64,000 bases of DNA from Halieaceae bacterium (GTDB taxonomy: Bacteria; Pseudomonadota; Gammaproteobacteria; Pseudomonadales; Halieaceae): NCBI GenBank assembly GCA_902631395.1, contig CACOYM010000002.1, forward strand, positions 1 to 64,000. Direction: 5' to 3'. Position 1 is the stretch's first letter. Each line of letters opens with the position of its first letter. The notes beneath the pieces are model-generated. The model was given only the letters and a program-made list of their open reading frames with translations, was not told the DNA's origin and did not search any database. Position numbers and translations under genes: made by a program. This document shows, piece after piece, positions 45,135 to 54,617 of this stretch.

Positions 45135-46241
45135 TTACTCCGGTAGTCCAAGCGCCGGCATACCTGCCGGTGCAGAAAAGAAGGTATCGACGACGTCAGT
45201 CGGTACAGATGCAAGGTCCGAATAGGCCCATGCGGGGTTACGATCTTTATCGACCAACAGTGCGCGGACGCCCTCAGCAAACTCGGGGTGGCGCATAATG
45301 TTGCATCCTAGGATTAATTCAGACTGAAATACGGCCTCGAGGCTGGCGTCTCGGGTATTTTTCAATTGGCGGAAAATCCACGTCGCGGCAAGTGGGGAGC
45401 CGTGAGAGAACCCGTCTCGCGCTTTACCGAGCCAATCATCCTCGCCCTGCCACGCCATAACCCGCGCGAAGATTACTTCCAGATCATCACCAGCCATCCA
45501 CGCATTGATCGTGTCGATATTTGGCTCAAGCTGAGCAGCCGGCTGCGCTACTGAGGCGCTCATCTGTGACAGCAAGGCTGTCACCACATCGTGATTCGAC
45601 TCTGCGCTACCTGTCCATGCTGCCGCACACAGAGCCGCCAAAGCATCGACCTTCTGTTCATTACCCAAGAAGTGCGTCCCCAATCCACAGTAGAGCGCAT
45701 CAGTTGCATTGATGTGTGACGAGGTAAGTGCGAGGAAGCGCCCCACTTGCCCGGGCATGCGATTCAGAAACCAGCTACCCCCGACGTCGGGGAACAGCGC
45801 AATCGTGATTTCGGGCATACCAATGCGCGTGCGCTCGCTGACTACGCTATACCGGCACCCCGCCAAAATCCCGAGTCCGCCACCCATGACCACGCCATGA
45901 CCCCAGCAAATTAGCGGCTTATTGTAGGTATGAAGCAAATAATTCATGCGATACTCGCGAGCAAAAAAGTGCTCGGCGTAATCGCATGGACCACCCGGGT
46001 TTTCGATACAGGAGTTGCGCAAAGCCTGTACATCACCCCCTGCGCAAAAAGCTTTCTCACCCCCACCGTCAATCATCACTGCAACAACCGAGTCATCCTG
46101 TGCCCACGATTCGAGGCGATCGGTGATGGTGTCGACCATTTCCCGCGTCAGCGAGTTGAGGGTTTTTTCAACATTGAGGGTCAATTGCCCAATAAGGTGT
46201 TCACCAGCGGTGTGCTCAGCGACAAGAACACTGTCAATCAT
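45135..46241 (-). CDS. 3-hydroxyisobutyryl-CoA hydrolase
   Basis: About 368 residues of the crotonase fold. Features are AFCAGGDVQAL (near 70), GHGVVMGGGLGILAGCRYSV (near 112) and GMPEITIALFPDVGGSWFL, typical of HIBYL-CoA hydrolase rather than hydratase. It releases free 3-hydroxyisobutyrate from its CoA ester for MmsB. ATG 46241 overlaps the hydratase stop as ATGA and has GGAAGA upstream, so I prefer it to 46253. Cytoplasmic, third gene of the operon. Confidence 0.92.
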   Translation of the reverse strand: MIDSVLVAEHTAGEHLIGQLTLNVEKTLNSLTREMVDTITDRLESWAQDDSVVAVMIDGGGEKAFCAGGDVQALRNSCIENPGGPCDYAEHFFAREYRMNYLLHTYNKPLICWGHGVVMGGGLGILAGCRYSVVSERTRIGMPEITIALFPDVGGSWFLNRMPGQVGRFLALTSSHINATDALYCGLGTHFLGNEQKVDALAALCAAAWTGSAESNHDVVTALLSQMSASVAQPAAQLEPNIDTINAWMAGDDLEVIFARVMAWQGEDDWLGKARDGFSHGSPLAATWIFRQLKNTRDASLEAVFQSELILGCNIMRHPEFAEGVRALLVDKDRNPAWAYSDLASVPTDVVDTFFSAPAGMPALGLPE

Positions 46242-47026
46242 CGATTCTTCCACTCAGGCTCGCGCTTCTCCAGGAACGCGTTTGTCCCTTCCTGCTGATC
46301 CTCGGTTGAGAAAAGCGCGACGAATTCGTCGCGCTCTGCGGCCAAGCCAGTAGCAATCGCAATATTACGCGCAGAGTGGATAAGCCGCTTACATGCCGCG
46401 ACGGAGGAGGGCGATTGGTTACCGACCTTGGCAGCCAGGGCGGTAGCCGTCGGCAGTGCCTCGCCAGCGGGCACCACCTCCTCGACCAAGCCAAGAGTTT
46501 GCGCCTGCTGTGCACCAATACGCTCCCCGCAGAGAATCATGCGCTTGGCCCAGCCTTCGCCCACCAGTTGACTCAGGCGTTGCGTCCCCCCAGCACAGGG
46601 GAGCAAGCCCACGCGCGCCTCAGGCAGTGCCAATGCTGCCTGCTCTTCGGCAATACGGATATCACACGCAAGTGCCACCTCAAGACCGCCGCCCATGGCA
46701 AACCCGTTGATGGCGGCAATCGATACGCCGCGGAAGTCAGCCAGTGCCTCGAATGCCTCTCCAAAGGCGTCACTCACAGCGCGCGCCACGTCCGCATCGC
46801 CGGAGGCGAACTGATTGAGGTCTGCACCCGCTGAGAAAAACTTTTCTCCCGCACCGGTCAATACCAGTGCGTAGACGTTGAGGTCTGCATTCAGCTTCCC
46901 GACGACCTCCTTGAGCGCCGGCAAGCTCTCCCGATCCCACGTATTCGCGGCAGGGTTGTCGATAGTGACAGTAGCGATATTGCCATCGATCGCAACCTTT
47001 ATCTTTTCAGACGGACTGATGCTCAT
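46238..47026 (-). CDS. enoyl-CoA hydratase
   Basis: A 262-residue crotonase-fold enzyme. The oxyanion-hole segments FFSAGADLNQF and GFAMGGGLEVALACD and the following ALPEARVGLLPCAGGTQRL are complete. In this operon it should hydrate methacrylyl-CoA to 3-hydroxyisobutyryl-CoA. Its ATG overlaps the acyl-CoA dehydrogenase stop (ATGA), and its stop overlaps the hydrolase start in the same way. Confidence 0.92.
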   Translation of the reverse strand: MSISPSEKIKVAIDGNIATVTIDNPAANTWDRESLPALKEVVGKLNADLNVYALVLTGAGEKFFSAGADLNQFASGDADVARAVSDAFGEAFEALADFRGVSIAAINGFAMGGGLEVALACDIRIAEEQAALALPEARVGLLPCAGGTQRLSQLVGEGWAKRMILCGERIGAQQAQTLGLVEEVVPAGEALPTATALAAKVGNQSPSSVAACKRLIHSARNIAIATGLAAERDEFVALFSTEDQQEGTNAFLEKREPEWKNR

Positions 47027-48183
47027 TGAATGACCTCCAGGGCGCCATCCATCAGTAACTTACGGCCGACAATGACGCGCATAATTTCATTGGTTCCTTC
47101 CAGAATTTGATGCACCCGTGTGTCGCGAACGTAGCGCTCCATCGGATACTCCTTGATATAGCCATAACCCCCCAGCAACTGCAGGGCGTCATTACAGATC
47201 GTAAAGCCCACATCAGTGGCAAAACGCTTGGCCATGGCGCAATAAGTGGTTGCCTGCGGATCATTGTTGTCCAATTTACTGGCGGCGAGCCGAATCATCT
47301 GCCGTGCTGCGACAAGCTCTGTCAGCATGTCGGCAAGCTTAAATTGGGTGTTCTGGAAATCCGCGATAGAGGTATCAAACTGCTTGCGTTCCTGTACATA
47401 GGCCGTCGCATCTTGAATCGCGCGCTGGGCCGTACCGACCGAGCAAGTGGCGATATTAATGCGACCGCCGTCCAACCCTTCCATCGCAATCGCGAAACCC
47501 TGGCCTTCTTCTCCAAGTCGGTTCGTGACAGCGACGCGCACATTATCAAATGTGATCATGCGCGTGGGCTGGGCATTCCAGCCCATCTTGTGTTCTTTCT
47601 TACCGTACTGAACGCCCTCCGCGTCTGCCGGTATTAGCAGGGCCGTAACCCCTTTGGGCCCAGCATCAGCGGTGCGGGTCATTACCACCAGCACGTCAGT
47701 CTCGCCCGCGCCGGAGATAAAGACTTTGCTGCCATTCACTACATAGGCATCTCCATCGAGCGTTGCACTAGTGCGCAAGCTGCCCGCGTCAGACCCAGCA
47801 CCGGGCTCGGTGAGGCAGTAAGACGCCAGCTTTTCGCCCATCACCAGCTCGGGACACCACCTATCTACCACTGCTTGTTGGCAGTACTTGCCAATCATGG
47901 CCGTTGCCATGTTGTGAATAGTCAGAAATGCGGCCGTCGTGGTGCATCCCTTGGCAAGCTCTTCAACAATGAGACTGGCGTCCAGACGGCCCATGCCCAG
48001 ACCACCCGCTGCCTCAGGGGTGTACATACCCATAAAACCCAAGTCACCCGCGGCTTTCAAGGCCTCTTTGGCAAAAACAGACTCTGCATCCCAATTCGCT
48101 GCATTGGGCGCCAGCTCATTGTCAGAGAAAGCCTTGGCGCTAGCAATATAAGCCTGCTGGTCATCGTTCAGTTCAAAATTCAC
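47023..48183 (-). CDS. acyl-CoA dehydrogenase, probable isobutyryl-CoA dehydrogenase
   Basis: A 386-residue flavoprotein. FAD motifs SYCLTEPGAGSDAGSLRT and SKVFISGAGETDVL are complete and the catalytic Glu is in the canonical EGTNEIMR loop near the C-terminus. As the first gene of a coupled operon with hydratase, hydrolase and MmsB it fits isobutyryl-CoA dehydrogenase of valine catabolism. It is divergent from the acylating aldehyde dehydrogenase across 238 bp, which must hold both promoters, though I could not assign -35/-10 boxes. Confidence 0.92.
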   Translation of the reverse strand: MNFELNDDQQAYIASAKAFSDNELAPNAANWDAESVFAKEALKAAGDLGFMGMYTPEAAGGLGMGRLDASLIVEELAKGCTTTAAFLTIHNMATAMIGKYCQQAVVDRWCPELVMGEKLASYCLTEPGAGSDAGSLRTSATLDGDAYVVNGSKVFISGAGETDVLVVMTRTADAGPKGVTALLIPADAEGVQYGKKEHKMGWNAQPTRMITFDNVRVAVTNRLGEEGQGFAIAMEGLDGGRINIATCSVGTAQRAIQDATAYVQERKQFDTSIADFQNTQFKLADMLTELVAARQMIRLAASKLDNNDPQATTYCAMAKRFATDVGFTICNDALQLLGGYGYIKEYPMERYVRDTRVHQILEGTNEIMRVIVGRKLLMDGALEVIQ

Positions 48184-48421
48184 TTCGGGTGCTCCAACCG
48201 CTCGGGACTATCGACACTGTGCGTCACGAGGCGAAAAGGCCGCGCTTCGCGGGGGACACAGTATAAACTTATTATGGCTCAACCCAACGTTTCGATACAC
48301 AAGTGAAATCGATTGTAGGCCGCATCAATACTTAGTTTTGCGGATGAGTTGACTGGCGTGAGCCGGCCGGGCGGTTTACCCTAAGCCCTCGGTATTTTTG
48401 TTGATTGGGGGACGGATCGTC

Positions 48422-49831
48422 ATGTCGCAAGATCAAAGTGACGCCAAAAACTTTATCGCGGGCTTAGTCTCGCGATCACGTGACGCGCAGAGACAAATCG
48501 AGCATTATTCGCAGGAACAGGTCGATGCGTTGATCCGGGCCATGGTGTGGTCCGTTGCACGGCCCGGTATGGCGGAGGAAATCGCACAATTCACCGTTGA
48601 CGAAACCCAGCTCGGTAACTACGACGGTAAATTCCTGAAGATCCAGCGCAAAACCCGCGCGACACTCCTCGACATCATCCATGACAAGTCCGTGGGCGTG
48701 ATTGAAGAATATCCCGAGCGCAACATCCGCGTCCTTGCCAAGCCGCTGGGCGTGATTGGCGCATTGGCGCCCTCGACAAACCCGGAGGCGACCCCGGTTA
48801 TCAAAGGCATTCACGCCGTCAAGGGCAGGAATTCGATCATCGTTGCACCCCACCCCCGGGCTAAGCTGACGAACAAGAAAATCTGTGACCTGATGCGCGC
48901 CGCACTTAAAAAAATGGGAGCACCTGAAGACCTAGTTATCGGCATCGAAACGCCTAGTCTTGAAACCACCAATGAGCTGATGCGCCAGTGCGATCTGGTA
49001 TTGGCCACCGGCGGCGGTGCCATGGTGCATGCTGCCTACTCCAGCGGCTCGCCCGCGCTGGGCGTCGGTGTTGGTAACGCAGTCATCACTGTGGATGACA
49101 CGGCTGATCTCGACGCCGCAGCAGAGAAAATTCGTATTTCAAAGACCCTCGATCTGGCAGCATCCTGCTCATCGGATAACTCGGTGGTGCTACTCGACGG
49201 CATCTATGAGCCTATGCTGGAAAAGCTTAAATCGCAGGGCGGCTATCTCTGTAACGAAGAAGAAAAAACCGCGCTTCGCAACACACTCTGGGATGAGAAG
49301 CTGCATCTGAATACCGCCGTAGTGGCACAACCCCCGGGAAAGATCGCCCAAATGGCGGGGCTATCGATCCCCGAGGAGACAAAATTCTTTATCGTGCCGG
49401 AAGACGGCTGGGGTCCTGAGCACCCCTTCTCCGGTGAGAAACTGTCAGTCATCATGGCACTCTACAGCGCGCGCGATATCGATCACGCCATCGAGCTCAC
49501 GCAGAACATTCAGGCCTACCAAGGCCAAGGCCACAGCTGCGGTATCTACTCAAGCAGTGAAGAGAACATCATGAAGCTGGCTGAGAACACCTACACCTCT
49601 CGCGTCATGGTTAACCAGCCGCAGGCGGCCTCTAACAGCGGTAACGTGTGGAACGGTATGCGCCAGACGTTCTCTCTGGGATGCGGTTCCTGGGGCGGTA
49701 ACGGCACTAACAACAATATTTCCTGGCGCGACCTCATCAACGAAACCTGGGTATCAATGCCTCTGGCTAAAGATAAAGTGATCCCCTCGGACGAAGAGCT
49801 GTTTGGTGACGTGATAAACCATCTGAGCTAG
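48422..49831 (+). CDS. CoA-acylating aldehyde dehydrogenase
   Basis: About 469 residues of the aldehyde dehydrogenase superfamily, of the EutE/PduP/sulfoacetaldehyde dehydrogenase type. The active-site region is LDLAASCSSDNSVV with the catalytic Cys; the cofactor region includes ATGGGAMVHAAYSSGSPALG, typical of CoA-acylating forms. It would convert an aldehyde, NAD(P)+ and CoA to acyl-CoA. Sulfoacetaldehyde is one known substrate for relatives, but no sulfonate genes are near. Start 48422 chosen for the GGGGGA upstream; the frame extends to 48398. No compartment genes, so free cytosolic use is likely. Confidence 0.86.
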   Translation: MSQDQSDAKNFIAGLVSRSRDAQRQIEHYSQEQVDALIRAMVWSVARPGMAEEIAQFTVDETQLGNYDGKFLKIQRKTRATLLDIIHDKSVGVIEEYPERNIRVLAKPLGVIGALAPSTNPEATPVIKGIHAVKGRNSIIVAPHPRAKLTNKKICDLMRAALKKMGAPEDLVIGIETPSLETTNELMRQCDLVLATGGGAMVHAAYSSGSPALGVGVGNAVITVDDTADLDAAAEKIRISKTLDLAASCSSDNSVVLLDGIYEPMLEKLKSQGGYLCNEEEKTALRNTLWDEKLHLNTAVVAQPPGKIAQMAGLSIPEETKFFIVPEDGWGPEHPFSGEKLSVIMALYSARDIDHAIELTQNIQAYQGQGHSCGIYSSSEENIMKLAENTYTSRVMVNQPQAASNSGNVWNGMRQTFSLGCGSWGGNGTNNNISWRDLINETWVSMPLAKDKVIPSDEELFGDVINHLS

Positions 49832-50300
49832 CGCTGGACCATACCAGGTTAGGGACCGCAGATAGCAGATTCGGAGCTCTCCGACCTCATGGATCCAGAG
49901 GTCCAGCAGTGCCCCTGCACACGCTATAAAATCTTCGGCATCCCTCAGGAAATCATCAGTGGGTCTCTAGTGCTCACCCGCCGCTATGATCGCTTCTAAT
50001 TGGTAACGGATCGCTCTGAGCCGGTCTTCTAATTCAGTCTTTTTGAGCGTAATTTGCTGTCACAACGCGCAAGGTGGTCACCTCGCCGATAGCATCGTCA
50101 GGGTATCGTTTCTGCAAGCGAATATTGCGCTGAAAAATCCCTCAGGCTGGCTGTTAGTACCAGCAGGTCGCCTCACTTCGGTACCGCAATAACAGAGAGA
50201 TAAGTAGTGGGTAATCAGCCGACCTCAGGAACAAGTGGTCAGGTTGAGAGCACCCCTCTAGAATGACTCAAGCACTCGCATGACATGAGAAGAGGAACAC
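49832..50300. other. intergenic region before the CMD-PQQ-cupin genes
   Basis: A 469 bp region without a supported gene. On the minus strand two short open stretches in different frames (about 50130-50040 and 50045-49975) read like protein (QKRYPDDAIGEVTTLRVV, then LEDRLRAIRYQLEAII), which may be the remains of a small gene, but they have no start codon and I cannot name a family. The promoter for the next operon presumably lies here. Confidence 0.4.
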
Positions 50301-50897
50301 ATGAGTCGCATCAGCTTTGTACCGACCTCCGAGTGGAGTGAAGAGCTCCGGACACTTGTCGACGTCGATAGTGCGACTGATCTAGAACTGGGCATTACTC
50401 GGATGCTCGCCCACTCACCGCAACTCGCGATGGGGTTACTCGGCTTTGGCGGCGCCATTGCAACCAAAAGAACACTCCCTGAGCGCCTCATCGAGCTTTT
50501 ACGACTGCGCGTGGCATTTCACAACCAATGCCGGAGCTGCATGGCGATCCGTTACCGCGCCGCTAGTGAAGACGTTTCTGAGACCGATGTCTGTAATCTG
50601 GAGAAGCCTCAGGGAGCCAACTCACTGGATGACCGGGAAAGGTTTGCTGTTGAGCTTGGCGATCGTTTTGCCTGTGATCATTTATCCATCGACAGTGCAT
50701 TTTTTGAGGACCTCAAAACGCTCTTTTCGGAAGCCGAAGTTATGGAGCTACTGATGCATTGCGCGCTCTATGTCGGGGTCGGTCGTCTGGCTGCAGTACT
50801 CGACATGACAGAGGATCTCCCCGAAGGTTTCAATTTACCCTTTGGCCACGGCAATCACGTCACGCCAACATCAGGTGAACCTGTGGTGGTGAGGTAA
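50301..50897 (+). CDS. carboxymuconolactone decarboxylase family protein
   Basis: A 198-residue CMD-family protein without signal peptide. The core motif is ERLIELLRLRVAFHNQCRSCMAIR, with a CxxC pair (near 78-81), so it is more like the AhpD-type redox members than true decarboxylases. It has AGAAGAGGAA as ribosome-binding site. Its stop lies only a few bases from the PQQ dehydrogenase start, so the two are co-expressed. The function in this pathway is unknown. Confidence 0.85.
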   Translation: MSRISFVPTSEWSEELRTLVDVDSATDLELGITRMLAHSPQLAMGLLGFGGAIATKRTLPERLIELLRLRVAFHNQCRSCMAIRYRAASEDVSETDVCNLEKPQGANSLDDRERFAVELGDRFACDHLSIDSAFFEDLKTLFSEAEVMELLMHCALYVGVGRLAAVLDMTEDLPEGFNLPFGHGNHVTPTSGEPVVVR

Positions 50898-50905
50898 GCA
50901 AGGTG

Positions 50906-52984
50906 ATGACGGCTTTCTCAGGGTATCAGCGTATCGCCAACGAACACCCCTCTGATCTCCGAGCTAGGGCGCGTGACGATCTTCGGGCCAAGCTGACACT
51001 ATTCACCCTGCTTGCCACACTGCTGATCGCGTCTCGCGCTTTAACAGCGCCTTATGAAGGGTGGTCACTACCCGGCGCAAATGAGGGAGGAGGGCATTTC
51101 AGTCACGCGGCACAAATTACCCCGGACAACGTCACTGATCTCGAGGTTGCGTGGACGCATCGGTCAGGTGACTTCAGAAAGGGCGAGAACTTCATAGATG
51201 GATTAAGCGGCGAGGCGCCACTGCAATCGTCTTGGCAAGCAACGCCCGTCCTTATTGAAGACCATTTGTATCTCTGCACGCCCTTTAACCGGATCCTCGC
51301 CATCCATGCTGAGACAGGCGCAGAGCGTTGGTCTTATGCTCCCGACATCGATCTGGAGAGCTTTCCCATGCCGCGCTGCCGAGGCGTGACCCAGTGGACT
51401 GACAAGCGCCTCCCACCGACGGAGCCCTGCCATCGTGTAGTCATTGCACCGCTCATGGATGCGCGGGTGGTTGGCCTCGATGCGATCACCGGTCAGACCT
51501 GCTCGTTCGGTGATGCGGTGGAGCTCGATCTCAGCAAAGGGCTCGGCCCTTATGAGGCCGGGTTTTACATGCTCAATACCCCACCAGCGATTACTGACAA
51601 CACCCTCATCACCGGGGGGTCGGTGGCCGATAACATCACCACCGCGGTCCCTAGCGGCGTGGTGCGGGCCTACGACTTGAATACCGGCGCTCTATTGTGG
51701 GCGTGGGAACCTGTTGTAGCCGTTGAAGCCTCAACCCCTGTCGCGGCTGAAAGCGGCAGCGATAGCTCCCCGACCACCAACAGTGCCTCGGGACAGCGCT
51801 ATCAGCAGGGCACAACTAATTCGTGGTCCTACCTGTCGGTCGACCCGGAATTGGGTCTAGTTTATGTTCCCACCGGCAATACGTCACCGGATTATTACGG
51901 GGGACACCGCGGCAACCTCGATTACTACTCGAGCTCGGTGGTCGCCTTGTCGATCGCCACAGGGGAAGTAGTGTGGCACTTCCAGACTGTTCATCACGAC
52001 ATCTGGGATTTCGATGTGCCGTCTCAACCAACGCTTTTCGAGACACAGATTGATGGCCGCGAAGTCAAAGGTTTAGCCCAGACCACTAAGCAGGGCTATG
52101 TCTTCCTGCTTGACCGGGAGACTGGAGAGCCACTGTTCCCGGTCGAAGAAATACCGGTGCCACAGGGCGCAGTTCCCGGTGACTACACGGCATCCACGCA
52201 GCCAATTCCTTCAAAGCCCCGTTCGTTACTGGACTTGCCTGGCGAGAGGGACCCGATCTGGGGCCTGCTCCCATGGGATAAATGGGCGTGCCGAGGTACG
52301 CTAACCAACTTACGGTACGAGGGCCCATTCACACCACCAGCCCTTGAGGGTGCGCTGCACATGCCAAGCGCATTCGGCGGGCAGAACTGGGGGGGGCCTG
52401 CGATCGATCCTGTTCGCCAAAAGTTAGTCGTCAACACACTGCATATGGGGACAGTCGTGCAGCTAATTCCGCGTGACCAGTGCGAGGGCGAGGGCCCGAA
52501 ACCTGTAGCCGACGGTCCTTTCTTACTAGAGCCCTCCGAGGGCACTCCCTACTGTAACCGGCGTTGGTTAGGATTCGTGTCGCCCATGGGTGTCCCCTGC
52601 ACACCGCCACCATGGGGCACCCTAGCCGGCATTGACTTGCAAACAGGTAATGTCGACTGGCAGGTGCCGCTGGGGACCACTCGAGACATGGCGCCCTGGC
52701 CGTTTTGGTACATTCAGGGGTCACCCAATTTAGGCGGCCCCGTTAGCACAGCGAGTGGCCTCACCTTTATTGGAGCAACCACCGACCACTTTCTGCGCGC
52801 GTTCGATACCAATACGGGGAAAGAGCTTTGGAAAGGTCGACTTCCCACTTCAGGTCACGGCCTGCCGATTACCTATCAGCTTACCGAGACTGGCAAGCAA
52901 TACGTCGTGATTGCCGCGGGCGGCCACGCCGCGATGGGCACACCACCCGGCGACTACCTCATTGCGTTTGCACTGCCAGAATAG
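50906..52984 (+). CDS. PQQ-dependent dehydrogenase (quinoprotein), periplasmic
   Basis: About 692 residues. One N-terminal hydrophobic segment (about residues 30-47) serves as signal peptide or anchor, then a beta-propeller with WSLPGANEGGGHFSHAAQI, LYLCTPFNRILAIHAETG and HHDIWDFDVPSQPTLF, the pattern of membrane-bound glucose/quinate dehydrogenases. The usual five-helix N-terminal membrane domain is absent and there is no CxxCH, so electrons must go to a separate acceptor. It oxidises an alcohol or sugar in the periplasm. GTG 50903 is a possible alternative start. Follows the CMD gene by 8 bp; the cupin gene follows. Confidence 0.88.
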   Translation: MTAFSGYQRIANEHPSDLRARARDDLRAKLTLFTLLATLLIASRALTAPYEGWSLPGANEGGGHFSHAAQITPDNVTDLEVAWTHRSGDFRKGENFIDGLSGEAPLQSSWQATPVLIEDHLYLCTPFNRILAIHAETGAERWSYAPDIDLESFPMPRCRGVTQWTDKRLPPTEPCHRVVIAPLMDARVVGLDAITGQTCSFGDAVELDLSKGLGPYEAGFYMLNTPPAITDNTLITGGSVADNITTAVPSGVVRAYDLNTGALLWAWEPVVAVEASTPVAAESGSDSSPTTNSASGQRYQQGTTNSWSYLSVDPELGLVYVPTGNTSPDYYGGHRGNLDYYSSSVVALSIATGEVVWHFQTVHHDIWDFDVPSQPTLFETQIDGREVKGLAQTTKQGYVFLLDRETGEPLFPVEEIPVPQGAVPGDYTASTQPIPSKPRSLLDLPGERDPIWGLLPWDKWACRGTLTNLRYEGPFTPPALEGALHMPSAFGGQNWGGPAIDPVRQKLVVNTLHMGTVVQLIPRDQCEGEGPKPVADGPFLLEPSEGTPYCNRRWLGFVSPMGVPCTPPPWGTLAGIDLQTGNVDWQVPLGTTRDMAPWPFWYIQGSPNLGGPVSTASGLTFIGATTDHFLRAFDTNTGKELWKGRLPTSGHGLPITYQLTETGKQYVVIAAGGHAAMGTPPGDYLIAFALPE

Positions 52985-53015
52985 TCAATCCAGGCTCAAT
53001 CACGGAGACAAAACC

Positions 53016-53456
53016 ATGTACGCACCGATGGCTCTGACGCCCGCTGGCGACATTCTCGCCAACATCAATGAGATGCAATGGCTGGACGTCGGCGGCGGCA
53101 CCTACTTCAAGGTATTAAGACTCTGTGAGAAAACGGGCCAGTGGGTGCTCTACGTCCGAATGGAACCCGGGGCGCGTTTTCAACCTCATCGCCACGAGGG
53201 CTGGGGACAATTTTTTATCACCAAGGGTGAGCTAATTTATGACGTCGGCTCTGCCCAGACGGGAACCTATGGCTTCGAACCGATCTTTGCAGTGCACCAC
53301 GAAGCCGGGTGTGAAGTCGAAACCGAGATGCTTTTTATGGGTGAGGGCGCGGTCACATACTTTACGCCCGATGGTGGTATCGATTACGTCATGAACGTTC
53401 AGACCCTCAAATCCGTTGCCGAGGGTAGAAAGCAACTAGATGTGAGCCCCGCTTAA
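53016..53456 (+). CDS. cupin protein of the 2,4'-dihydroxyacetophenone dioxygenase-like type
   Basis: A 146-residue single cupin. The first cupin motif has GARFQPHRHEGWGQFFITKGE, giving His residues and Glu for a metal, and the second is weaker (AVHHEAGCEVETEMLFMGEG). The start MYAPMALTPAGDILANI, chosen at 53016 (CGGAGA upstream), matches the start of proteins annotated as dihydroxyacetophenone dioxygenase-like or acetylacetone-cleaving. If catalytic it would cleave a C-C bond next to a carbonyl with O2. It follows the PQQ dehydrogenase by 31 bp and is convergent with the E2 gene. Confidence 0.8.
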   Translation: MYAPMALTPAGDILANINEMQWLDVGGGTYFKVLRLCEKTGQWVLYVRMEPGARFQPHRHEGWGQFFITKGELIYDVGSAQTGTYGFEPIFAVHHEAGCEVETEMLFMGEGAVTYFTPDGGIDYVMNVQTLKSVAEGRKQLDVSPA

Positions 53457-53468
53457 GCCGCTGTTCTA

Positions 53469-54617
53469 TCAGGACGCCGCTTCTAGCTCCGATCGAATCG
53501 TCGCGAGGAAACTCGCCGCCTGAGCACCGTTCACAACACGATGATCGCTGCCCAACGTCAGGTTCATCATTGAACGGGCGACGACTTCATCAGCCTCGTT
53601 GAATACTGGTAGCCGACGCGCTGTACCCACTGACAACACCATAATCTGAGGTGGTGTGACCATTGCGGTAAACGACGACACACCGTACATACCGAGGTTG
53701 CTGACGGTAATCGCGGCAGGACTTTGATCCGCCGCTGCCAGCTGTCCTGAGCGCGCGCGCTGAATAACGTCTCTGGACTCACGAGACAACTCATCGACGC
53801 TGGCACCAACCGGTGTGCGGACAACCGGCGCCAGAACAATATTCTCATCGGTAGCAACCGCTATGCCCACGGCGTGCCCCTCCAGCGCCGTCAGGCGTTC
53901 GCCATCGAAGGTCTGATTCAGCTCGGGGTGCGCCAGCAGTGCTCGCTGAACCGCTGCGATGATGGCGTCATTTAGCGATCCGTCACCGGACATAGCTGAA
54001 AGCGCCGCACCAGCGTCAACATCGAGCGTCACGTGATAAAGCGGCAAGCTGGACTGTGCCTGAGACAGTTTGCGCGCCACTGTAGATTGATAAGAGGAAA
54101 GCGGCTGGCCACCACCATTCTCGCTTCCACTCTGCTCAATAGCACGATCGACATCTGCCTTAACGATCCGACCATAGGGACCCGTAGGCGTCACATTTGC
54201 CCAATCAACGCCAGCCTGCATCAATTTACGTCGCAAAGCGGGTGCAATCCGCACCGATGCCGCCTCGTCAGTCGCAACGGCGGCGCCCGTCGTACACTGA
54301 GCCGGCTCACTCGCACCGGCATCGCTATGATGAGCAGCGACAAAAGCCTCAACCACCTCTTCTGAGACTACGTCAGCCGCTATCACGCCGATTAATTGAC
54401 CTACGGGCAGCTCATCGCCCACCCCAGCGAGAATCTTGACCAACTTGCCGGCGGTTCGGGCCTCAAAGCTGTTCACGATCTTGTCGGTTTCGATATCAAC
54501 GATTTCTTCACCGGCAGTGACGGTATCACCAACGGACTTGTGCCAGGCAACGATGGTGCCGTGGGTCATTTCAATACCCCACTTAGGGATCGTGACAGCG
54601 TCGAGCACACTACTCAT
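53469..54617 (-). CDS. dihydrolipoamide acyltransferase E2 of an acetoin/2-oxoacid dehydrogenase complex
   Basis: About 382 residues with three parts: one lipoyl domain (lipoyl Lys46 in ETDKIVNSFEA), an E1/E3-binding domain near 120-160 (IAPALRRKLMQ, PTGPYGRIVKADVDRAI) and a catalytic domain ending in DHRVVNGAQAA (His359). The usual HxxxDG motif reads HRVVNG, Asn replacing Asp. It transfers the acyl group from TPP-E1 to CoA. ATG 54617 overlaps the PQQ-cytochrome gene stop by 8 bp (ATGAGTAG). No E3 (lipoamide dehydrogenase) gene lies in the window, so the general one must serve. Confidence 0.88.
   Translation of the reverse strand: MSSVLDAVTIPKWGIEMTHGTIVAWHKSVGDTVTAGEEIVDIETDKIVNSFEARTAGKLVKILAGVGDELPVGQLIGVIAADVVSEEVVEAFVAAHHSDAGASEPAQCTTGAAVATDEAASVRIAPALRRKLMQAGVDWANVTPTGPYGRIVKADVDRAIEQSGSENGGGQPLSSYQSTVARKLSQAQSSLPLYHVTLDVDAGAALSAMSGDGSLNDAIIAAVQRALLAHPELNQTFDGERLTALEGHAVGIAVATDENIVLAPVVRTPVGASVDELSRESRDVIQRARSGQLAAADQSPAAITVSNLGMYGVSSFTAMVTPPQIMVLSVGTARRLPVFNEADEVVARSMMNLTLGSDHRVVNGAQAASFLATIRSELEAAS

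Noticed and set aside
48422-49831. Reading the acylating aldehyde dehydrogenase as MmsA of the valine pathway
   Set aside because: The sequence is of the EutE/sulfoacetaldehyde type (LDLAASCSSDNS), not the MmsA type, and the gene is divergent from the valine operon.
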